DNA of 36,217 nucleotides. Source: Paenibacillus darwinianus (lineage in GTDB: Bacteria > Bacillota > Bacilli > Paenibacillales > Paenibacillaceae). The stretch is taken from positions 1 through 36,217 of the forward strand of contig NZ_KK082144.1 in assembly GCF_000598065.1 (NCBI RefSeq), read 5' to 3'. Under the pieces are notes generated by a model, which worked only from the letters and a program-made list of their open reading frames with translations, was not told where the DNA came from and searched no databases. Shown here one piece after another: positions 24,093 through 34,007 of this stretch. A program made the translations under genes and the position numbers. Every line of letters starts with the position of its first letter. Within the stretch, counting starts at the first letter, position 1.

Positions 24093-24132
24093 ATCATAAC
24101 GAATTCCAAAACAAAAGTCAAAGATAGTCAAA
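24093..24132 (-). promoter_or_regulatory. clpP sigma-A promoter overlapped by a CtsR box
   Basis: On the minus strand TTGACT (24116-24121) and TATGAT (24093-24098) are exactly 17 bp apart. On the plus strand AGTCAAAGATAGTCAAA (24116-24132) fits the CtsR consensus heptad repeat with 3-bp spacing perfectly, and its first heptad is the -35 element. CtsR binding would block RNA polymerase until heat or protein stress. Confidence 0.92.
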
Positions 24133-24142
24133 CTCCGGGCGC

Positions 24143-24165
24143 AAAAAAACCGGCGAATGCCGGTT
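24143..24165 (-). terminator. Terminator after tRNA-Arg (minus strand)
   Basis: On the minus strand AACCGGC and GCCGGTT (24148-24154 with 24159-24165) enclose a 4-nt loop and run into seven Ts (24143-24149). It separates the tRNA from the clpP promoter. Confidence 0.88.
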
Positions 24166-24200
24166 CAATTTCAAATTGAGTTTAATGTTCGGAGTATAAA

Positions 24201-24275
24201 TGGCGCGCCCGCTAGGAATCGAACCTAGATCTCAGGCTCCGGAGGCCTACGTCATATCCATTGGACCACGGGCGC
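24201..24275 (-). tRNA. tRNA-Arg (CCG)
   Basis: A 75-nt tRNA on the minus strand. The acceptor GCGCCCG (24275-24269) pairs with CGGGCGC, the T-arm has GGTTCGATTCC, and the anticodon CCG (24242-24240) reads the arginine codon CGG. CCA is encoded. Confidence 0.95.
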
Positions 24276-24290
24276 AAGTCAGCAAAAATT

Positions 24291-24319
24291 ATTATATGAT
24301 AATCTCAAGCCAATTGCAA
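24291..24319 (-). promoter_or_regulatory. Promoter of tRNA-Arg (minus strand)
   Basis: On the minus strand TTGCAA (24314-24319) and a perfect TATAAT (24291-24296) are separated by exactly 17 bp and lie about 15 bp before the tRNA. Confidence 0.8.
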
Positions 24320-24420
24320 GGGTAATGGCAATAAAAATATTGGCAGCCGCAATCGGCCGGGATTCCAGCAGACTCGTCCTGAAACGTGGGAGGCGGGAAA
24401 ATGGATATGGGCGGGGCTAC

Positions 24421-24449
24421 TTGCTTTTTGGCACGTGATCTTTTACAAT
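24421..24449 (+). promoter_or_regulatory. Candidate promoter of cggR-gap
   Basis: TTGCTT (24421-24426) and TACAAT (24444-24449) are 17 bp apart. The CggR operator lies 45 bp downstream, matching the roadblock arrangement of Bacillus cggR. A weaker pair, TTGACC (24484-24489) with TTACAG (24508-24513), overlaps the operator. Confidence 0.5.
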
Positions 24450-24460
24450 GAGAAAGAAGG

Positions 24461-24485
24461 AAAAGCGTGGCTGTGCTTTTTTTTT
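24461..24485 (+). terminator. Hairpin plus nine Ts between the cggR promoter and operator
   Basis: AAAAGCGT (24461-24468) pairs with GTGCTTTT (24473-24480), with two G-T pairs and a GGCT loop, and is followed by a T-run extending over 24477-24485. There is no plus-strand gene upstream for it to end, so it may be an attenuator of the cggR leader or the end of a very short RNA. Confidence 0.45.
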
Positions 24486-24493
24486 GACCCAGG

Positions 24494-24530
24494 TGGGACC
24501 GAAAAAGTTACAGCGGGACGAATAATGTCC
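24494..24530 (+). promoter_or_regulatory. CggR operator
   Basis: Two half-units repeat with a 20-bp period: TGGGAC (24494-24499) and CGGGAC (24514-24519), the second followed after six bases by TGTCC (24526-24530). This is the Bacillus operator pattern CGGGAC-N6-TGTC; the left TGTC is degenerate. It lies 105 bp before cggR. Confidence 0.82.
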
Positions 24531-24634
24531 AGCTAGTTGGCGGGTTGTGCGCGGAAGCATGCTGCGGGATTCTCCTTCCTTACATATTTAACCGGGGAGT
24601 CGGATAACCTACGCACATCCTGGGGAAGGAACGG

Positions 24635-25672
24635 GTGCATGACGTGAGAAAGCTCATCAATGTTCAGAAGCAATTAATTCCCGACCTTTCCGACACGATG
24701 AAAAAAAGATACACGATTCTCCATCACGTCCGTTTAATCGGCCCGGTCGGACGGCGTACGCTGGCCCAAACGCTCCATATGACGGAGCGGGTGCTGCGAG
24801 CGGAAGCCGAATTCCTCGAATCCCAGGGGCTGCTCGACATCGGCCCGGACGGAATGCGGGCGACGGTCTCCGGTGAACGGCTGCTGGAGGAGATGGAGCC
24901 GCTGGTCAAGATGCTGTTCGGCATCACGGAGCTGGAGGAGGAGCTTCGCCGGCGGTTCGGCCTGAAGCAGGCGGTGATTGTCGCCGGCGACTCTGACGAA
25001 ACGCCGCATGTGAAGCAGGAGCTTGGCCGCGCGGCCGCTTCGATCCTTCGCCGCTATGTGACGAAGGGCGATATTATCGCCGTTACCGGAGGATCGACGA
25101 TGGCGCAAATCGCGGAACGGATGACGCCTTCCCCGCAGTTCAAGGGCTGCTGGTTCGTTCCCGCGCGCGGGGGACTCGGCGAGCGGGTTGAGCTGCAGGC
25201 GAATACGATCGCATCGGCGATGGCGAAGCGGACCGGCGCGCAGTACCGGATGCTTCACGTGCCGGATCACCTCGGCGAAGAAGCCTATCAATCGCTGATT
25301 CAGGATCCGACGGTAAGCGACATTATCGCCGACATCCGCAAGGCGCGCATTGTGCTTCACGGCATGGGCGAGGCGCTCGTCATGGCCCGCAGACGCCGGG
25401 TCGATGAACGAACGATGACCTCGCTGCTCGCGGAAGGGGCGCTGGCGGAAGCGTTCGGCTATTATTTCGACGAGCAGGGGAGAGTCGTGCACAACATGCC
25501 GACGGTCGGCCTGCGAATCGAGGACATCGACAACGCCGAGCTGCGCATCGGCGTTGCCGGCGGCGCAAGCAAGGGGCGCGCCATTGCGGCCGTGATCCGG
25601 CATGGGCGGGAGGATGTGCTCGTGACGGACGAAGCGGCCGCCGAGCAAATGTTATTGATGGGACCGGTGTGA
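24635..25672 (+). CDS. cggR: Central glycolytic genes regulator CggR
   Basis: A 345-aa SorC-family repressor. The N-terminal winged HTH (about 32-62, GPVGRRTLAQTLHMTERVLRA) is followed by an SIS-like sugar-phosphate domain (ITGGSTMAQ type loop: DIIAVTGGSTMAQIAER, then GCWFVPARGGLGERVELQAN). In Bacillus, CggR represses the gapA operon and is released by fructose-1,6-bisphosphate. Its operator is upstream and gap is the next gene, so it is autoregulated. The GTG start has GGAAGGA 5 nt upstream; a second in-frame GTG at 24644 is possible. Confidence 0.95.
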   Translation: MHDVRKLINVQKQLIPDLSDTMKKRYTILHHVRLIGPVGRRTLAQTLHMTERVLRAEAEFLESQGLLDIGPDGMRATVSGERLLEEMEPLVKMLFGITELEEELRRRFGLKQAVIVAGDSDETPHVKQELGRAAASILRRYVTKGDIIAVTGGSTMAQIAERMTPSPQFKGCWFVPARGGLGERVELQANTIASAMAKRTGAQYRMLHVPDHLGEEAYQSLIQDPTVSDIIADIRKARIVLHGMGEALVMARRRRVDERTMTSLLAEGALAEAFGYYFDEQGRVVHNMPTVGLRIEDIDNAELRIGVAGGASKGRAIAAVIRHGREDVLVTDEAAAEQMLLMGPV

Positions 25673-26740
<1,068 letters not shown>

Positions 26741-26762
26741 TCTCATATTCGCTTCAAGGGCT

Positions 26763-26799
26763 AAAGAGGAGAAACGCGAGCAACGGTTTCTCCTCTTTT
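26763..26799 (+). terminator. Hairpin terminator between gap and pgk
   Basis: AAAGAGGAGAAAC (26763-26775) pairs perfectly with GTTTCTCCTCTTT (26786-26798), loop 10 nt, then TT. It lies inside the glycolytic operon and may give partial termination, so gap is made in excess of the later genes. Confidence 0.75.
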
Positions 26800-26876
26800 A
26801 ACCGCGTTAGGATGCAGAGCCCCGCAGGTGGCTGCACGCTTGGCAGTCAGGCGGGTAATCAGAGGAGGAACCGTTC

Positions 26877-28836
<1,960 letters not shown>

Positions 28837-28837
28837 G

Positions 28838-30379
28838 ATGGCCGCACCGAAACCCGTCGCGCTGATCATTATGGACGGCTTCGGCCTTCGCCCGGAATCG
28901 CACGGCAATGCCGTGGCCCAGGCCAAGAAGCCGAACTACGACCGTTATATGGCGACATACCCGAATACGACGCTCACCGCTTGCGGTGAAGCGGTCGGTC
29001 TGCCCGAGGGGCAAATGGGCAACTCCGAGGTCGGCCACCTCAACATCGGCGCCGGCCGGATCGTGTATCAGGATCTGACCCGCATTTCGAAATCGATCCG
29101 CGATGGCGAATTTTTCGAGAACGAGACGATGCTGGGCGCGATCAAGCACGTCAAGGCGTTCGATAAAAAGCTGCACCTGTATGGACTCTTATCGGACGGC
29201 GGCGTACACAGCCACATCAACCATCTTTTTGCGCTGCTGGAGCTGGCCAAAAAGGAAGAGTTGACCGAGGTGTACATCCATGCGTTCCTGGATGGCAGGG
29301 ACGTTTCGCCCGATAGCGCGAAGGGTTACCTGGAACAGCTGCAGGCGAAAATTTCGGAGCTCGGCGTAGGCCGTATCGCTACGGTTCAAGGCCGTTACTA
29401 TGCTATGGACCGCGACAAGCGCTGGGAGCGCGTCGAGAAATCGTATCGCGCCATGGTGTACGGAGAAGGCCCGCAATATACCGATCCGGTGCATGCGGTC
29501 GTGGAATCGTACGAGAAGTCGGTGTTCGATGAGTTCGTTATGCCGACCGTCATCGTAGGCGGCGACGGCAAGCCGGTGGCGCTCGTTGAGTCGGAGGATG
29601 CGGTCATCTTTTTCAACTTCCGACCCGACCGCGCGATTCAGCTGTCGCAGGTGTTTACGAACACGGATTTCCGCGGCTTCGACCGCGGCGGCGCTCATCC
29701 GAAAAACCTTTATTTCGTATGCTTGACGCTGTTCAGCGAATCGGTAGGCGGCTACGTCGCTTACAAGCCGAAGAATCTGGACAATACGCTCGGCGAAGTG
29801 CTGGTGCAGCAAGGTAAAAAGCAGCTGCGGATCGCCGAGACCGAGAAATATCCGCACGTCACGTTCTTTTTCAGCGGCGGCCGCGACGTCGAGCTTCCGG
29901 GCGAGACGCGTATCCTCATCAATTCGCCGAAGGTTGCGACTTATGACCTGAAGCCTGAGATGAGCGCTTACGAGGTAGCCGAGGCGGCTGTGAAGGAGAT
30001 TGAGGCGGAGAATCACGACGTCATCATTCTGAACTTTGCCAACCCGGATATGGTCGGCCATTCCGGCATGCTGGAGCCGACGATCAAAGCGGTGGAAGCG
30101 ACTGACGAATGCATGGGCATGGTTGTAGAAGCCGTGCTCTCCAAGGGCGGGGTCGTGTTGATTACGGCCGACCACGGCAACGCGGACCTGGTGCTCGACG
30201 ACCAGGAGCGGCCGTTCACGGCGCATACGACGAACCCGGTTCCATTGATCGTTACCAAGGAAGGCATCTCCTTGCGCGAGGGCGGCATTCTGGCCGACAT
30301 TGCGCCGACGATGCTCGATCTGCTCGGCATTGAGCTGCCGGCGGAAATGACCGGCCGGACGATGATCGCCAATAAATAA
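28838..30379 (+). CDS. gpmI: 2,3-bisphosphoglycerate-independent phosphoglycerate mutase
   Basis: A 513-aa manganese-dependent mutase that interconverts 3- and 2-phosphoglycerate. It belongs to the alkaline phosphatase superfamily: metal ligands in [17 protein letters not shown], the phosphorylated Ser63 in [15 protein letters not shown], further [33 protein letters not shown] and ITADHGNAD. The start ATG has GAGGGGG about 10 nt upstream, inside the end of tpiA. The independent form is typical of spore formers, where its pH- and Mn-sensitivity lets 3-phosphoglycerate accumulate in spores. Confidence 0.97.
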   Translation: MAAPKPVALIIMDGFGLRPESHGNAVAQAKKPNYDRYMATYPNTTLTACGEAVGLPEGQMGNSEVGHLNIGAGRIVYQDLTRISKSIRDGEFFENETMLGAIKHVKAFDKKLHLYGLLSDGGVHSHINHLFALLELAKKEELTEVYIHAFLDGRDVSPDSAKGYLEQLQAKISELGVGRIATVQGRYYAMDRDKRWERVEKSYRAMVYGEGPQYTDPVHAVVESYEKSVFDEFVMPTVIVGGDGKPVALVESEDAVIFFNFRPDRAIQLSQVFTNTDFRGFDRGGAHPKNLYFVCLTLFSESVGGYVAYKPKNLDNTLGEVLVQQGKKQLRIAETEKYPHVTFFFSGGRDVELPGETRILINSPKVATYDLKPEMSAYEVAEAAVKEIEAENHDVIILNFANPDMVGHSGMLEPTIKAVEATDECMGMVVEAVLSKGGVVLITADHGNADLVLDDQERPFTAHTTNPVPLIVTKEGISLREGGILADIAPTMLDLLGIELPAEMTGRTMIANK

Positions 30380-31720
<1,341 letters not shown>

Positions 31721-31732
31721 ACAGCACGAAGC

Positions 31733-31770
31733 AAAAGCCCGGTCTCCGCATCAAGCGGAGCCGGGCTTTC
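31733..31770 (+). terminator. Terminator of the glycolytic operon
   Basis: AAAGCCCGG (31734-31742) and CTCCGC (31744-31749) pair with GCGGAG (31755-31760) and CCGGGCTTT (31761-31769), with one bulged T, giving a 15-bp stem. Confidence 0.88.
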
Positions 31771-31815
31771 TGTTGTCCTGACAACAGGAGGATGGATCGT
31801 TTGGCAGGATGGCGG

Positions 31816-32334
31816 TTACCGGTTCAGATATCTGTTCTTGATGACGTTAAGATGATGCATTTCATGTCCGACGATGACGCAAGCGGCCGCCCGGGCAGAA
31901 AGCGGTCGGTTGTGAAATTCGCCCTGGCGAAGCCAAGCGTCGTCGGAGAGGCTGCGCAGCAGCGGGATTGTGGCAGCACGGACGGCGGCAAACTCATCTA
32001 TTACAACGGATAAGGGAAGCTTGCCGAAGGGCGCATGCCGGGCGAACATGTTCTGATCGTAGCCGGAAAGCGTCTGCGGGTCGTTGCGGACGATGCGCAG
32101 CAGGCGATATGTCCAAACGCGTTCATTGTCGGCAACATGGCCGGCTACCTCCTTCACCGACCATTTACCCTCGGCATAACGGTAGTCGGCTTGCTCCTCG
32201 CTTAATCCCCTGAGCAGCGCAACCGTCTCTTCCTTCTGCCGCTGCAGAATTTCAATAAGATCGCCGTCCGGCACCAGCTTTACATACTGCCCCATTTGCG
32301 GCAAATACTCACTTGCATCCGGTCTTCCTTCCAT
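31816..32334 (-). CDS. DinB-fold metal-dependent protein
   Basis: A 172-aa four-helix-bundle protein of the DinB/YfiT superfamily. The expected metal-binding histidines are visible: one in KEVAGHVADNERVW and two in GHEMHHLNVIKNRYL at the C-terminus. Members include thiol transferases that use bacillithiol, but the substrate here cannot be told. The minus-strand ATG has AGGGAGGA about 6 nt upstream; the preceding TTG is less likely. It runs against the neighbouring genes and has its own promoter, so it is a separate unit between eno and the isomerase gene. Confidence 0.8.
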   Translation of the reverse strand: MEGRPDASEYLPQMGQYVKLVPDGDLIEILQRQKEETVALLRGLSEEQADYRYAEGKWSVKEVAGHVADNERVWTYRLLRIVRNDPQTLSGYDQNMFARHAPFGKLPLSVVIDEFAAVRAATIPLLRSLSDDAWLRQGEFHNRPLSARAAACVIVGHEMHHLNVIKNRYLNR

Positions 32335-32371
32335 CAAGCATTCCTCCCTGAATCAGTCCTATTTACCCTTC

Positions 32372-32400
32372 AATGTAGGCTTGTTGCCGAGCGCTGTCAA
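32372..32400 (-). promoter_or_regulatory. Promoter of the DinB-fold gene (minus strand)
   Basis: On the minus strand TTGACA (32395-32400), a consensus -35, and TACATT (32372-32377) are 17 bp apart, about 38 bp before the start codon. Confidence 0.75.
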
Positions 32401-32562
32401 GTTTCATTCGGGCTACACTTAACGATCTGCGCCGCGGGATGGAAGAGGCACGGTGCTGTTGGGGACGCCGCCCCTAATCGACTCTCTTCCGCTCCGCGCA
32501 CTTTCGCCAAAATCGCAAACAATTCGCACCAAAACCTGACTATCATCCCCGCACCCCGGCGG

Positions 32563-32568
32563 TATAAT
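32563..32568 (+). promoter_or_regulatory. -10 element of the sugar isomerase gene
   Basis: A perfect TATAAT about 50 bp before the start codon. No clear -35 lies 16-18 bp upstream. The stretch 32401-32560 before it holds no gene I can support. Confidence 0.45.
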
Positions 32569-32616
32569 AAAACTTGCAAGCGGATACGGACGCTGATATC
32601 CAACCAAAATGAAGAA

Positions 32617-33399
32617 ATGGTGGTGGCCTTGGTGGCAAAACCGATCATCGGTATTCAAATGTATACATTCCGCGATTTGACGAAGGACGATTTGCTTGGA
32701 ACATTGAAGCAGGTGGCTGAAATCGGTTATGAGGCGGTTGAATTTGCAGGCTTTTTCGGACACTCGGCAAAGGAAGTGCGCAAGGTGCTCGACGACAATG
32801 GCTTGCGGGCGCCTTCCGCGCATATCGGCCTCAACCATGCGGAGCCGGACAAGCTGGAGTCGGACCTTCAGCAGCAAATCGAATATGCGCAGGAGCTCGG
32901 CCTCGAATATATTGTTACCCCTTGGTGGCCGTTCCCGGACGTGCCGGCGGAGCAGGATCTGGAGCGCTTTATCTCAGCGATCGATACGGCATCGAAGCTG
33001 GTGACCGCCGCCGGACTGAAGTACGGCTATCATAATCATGATTTCGAATTCAAAAAGGTCGGCGGCGAGACGATCATGGATGCCCTTTTGGCGCGCATTC
33101 CTGCTGAGCGGCTCATTGCCGAATTCGACCTTGGCTGGGTGCATGTCGGCGGCGCCAAGCCTGTCGACTACATCAACCGTTATAAAGGACGCGTGCCCCT
33201 GGCGCATTTCAAGGATTTCGGCGAAGGCCGGAGCGATACGGAAATCGGAGCTGGTTCGGTGGACTTCGACAGCGTGCTGAAGGTGGCGGAAGAGTCGGGC
33301 ATCAACTACATCATCGTCGAGCAGGAGCAGTTCAAGTCGTCGCCGCTGGAGAGCGCGCGGATCAGCCTTGAATTTTTCAAGAGCCGCAGTTTGGTTTAA
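32617..33399 (+). CDS. Sugar phosphate isomerase/epimerase (xylose isomerase-like TIM barrel)
   Basis: A 260-aa protein of the AP-endonuclease-2/xylose-isomerase-like barrel family, which includes inosose and sugar-acid isomerases. Recognisable are GIQMYTFRD, GYEAVEFAGFFGHSA, PSAHIGL, the YGYHNHDFEF metal-site segment, AEFDLGWVHVGG with Glu/Asp/His ligands, PLAHFKDF and IIVEQEQF, the last with the metal-binding Glu. The exact substrate is not readable. The start is uncertain: this ATG has only GAAGAA upstream; a GTG at 32632 has GGTGG 8 nt before it. It has its own -10 and terminator, so it is a single-gene unit. Confidence 0.78.
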   Translation: MVVALVAKPIIGIQMYTFRDLTKDDLLGTLKQVAEIGYEAVEFAGFFGHSAKEVRKVLDDNGLRAPSAHIGLNHAEPDKLESDLQQQIEYAQELGLEYIVTPWWPFPDVPAEQDLERFISAIDTASKLVTAAGLKYGYHNHDFEFKKVGGETIMDALLARIPAERLIAEFDLGWVHVGGAKPVDYINRYKGRVPLAHFKDFGEGRSDTEIGAGSVDFDSVLKVAEESGINYIIVEQEQFKSSPLESARISLEFFKSRSLV

Positions 33400-33427
33400 A
33401 GAGCTGTCGGCGGGAAGCTTGCGGGGG

Positions 33428-33453
33428 GGAAGCCGCTCTGCGGCTTCCTTTTT
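33428..33453 (+). terminator. Terminator after the sugar isomerase gene
   Basis: GGAAGCCGC (33428-33436) pairs perfectly with GCGGCTTCC (33440-33448) around TCT and is followed by five Ts. Confidence 0.9.
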
Positions 33454-33454
33454 G

Positions 33455-33484
33455 TGCCGCAAAGCAAATTGCCGCAAAGCAAAT
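33455..33484. repeat. Tandem duplication, 2 x 15 bp
   Basis: TGCCGCAAAGCAAAT occurs twice in direct succession (33455-33469 and 33470-33484), without mismatch. It ends 2 bp before the -35 element of secG. Confidence 0.9.
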
Positions 33485-33486
33485 TG

Positions 33487-33515
33487 TTGTCATCGTTGTC
33501 TGGCTGTGATACAAT
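33487..33515 (+). promoter_or_regulatory. Sigma-A promoter of secG
   Basis: TTGTCA (33487-33492) and TACAAT (33510-33515) are 17 bp apart. The leader to the secG GTG is about 77 nt. Confidence 0.75.
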
Positions 33516-33598
33516 CATTTTACTGTGTTTGCCGTAGTTGTCCTTATTGATTCGGCCATGGAAACGACTATTAGCTCCTGCTCTGGAGGTGTGTAACT

Positions 33599-33838
33599 GT
33601 GGAAATCGCAATGAAAATTTTGTTGATCATATTCTCGATCGGACTGATCGCGGCTGTCCTTCTGCAGAAGGGCAAAAGCGCGGGTCTATCCGGCGCGATT
33701 ACGGGCGGCGCCGAACATCTGTTCGGCAAGCAAAAGGCGCGTGGTCTGGACCTGTTCCTGCAGCGTTTGACGGTCGGTCTGGCAGTCGGGTTTTTTATTC
33801 TTTCGTTGATTGTGGCTTACGTAGTAGGAAACGGCTAA
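33599..33838 (+). CDS. secG: Preprotein translocase subunit SecG
   Basis: A 79-aa membrane protein that assists the SecYE channel during SecA-driven export. Two hydrophobic helices are seen, at about 5-22 ([18 protein letters not shown]) and 57-76 ([20 protein letters not shown]), joined by a loop with the conserved [21 protein letters not shown]. The GTG start has GGAGGT 8 nt upstream; an ATG four codons later is possible. The next gene is rnr, as in the secG-yvaK-rnr order of Bacillus, but the carboxylesterase gene yvaK is missing here. Confidence 0.95.
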   Translation: MEIAMKILLIIFSIGLIAAVLLQKGKSAGLSGAITGGAEHLFGKQKARGLDLFLQRLTVGLAVGFFILSLIVAYVVGNG

Positions 33839-33854
33839 TTGAATCAATGTTAGG

Positions 33855-33881
33855 AAGCGGACCGCTCTCGGTCCGCTTTTC
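33855..33881 (+). terminator. Terminator after secG
   Basis: AAGCGGACCG (33855-33864) pairs perfectly with CGGTCCGCTT (33869-33878) around CTCT and is followed by TT. A second T-run follows at 33883-33889. Confidence 0.88.
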
Positions 33882-33953
33882 GTTTTTTTGCGATTGCGGA
33901 TTCAATTGCCGCTTTTCGTGTATACTAAATGGTATATGGAAATCTATCACAGA

Positions 33954-33989
33954 CCGCACAGAAGGCCGGTAGACAACAGACCGGTGCGG
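33954..33989 (+). promoter_or_regulatory. Leader hairpin before rnr
   Basis: CCGGT (33966-33970) pairs with ACCGG (33980-33984) and, continuing outward, CCGCA (33954-33958) with TGCGG (33985-33989), with seven unpaired bases on the 5' side. It ends 5 nt before the rnr ribosome binding site. A possible -10, TATACT (33921-33926), lies upstream without a clear -35. Confidence 0.45.
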
Positions 33990-34007
33990 CATATGAGGTG
34001 AACCGAC

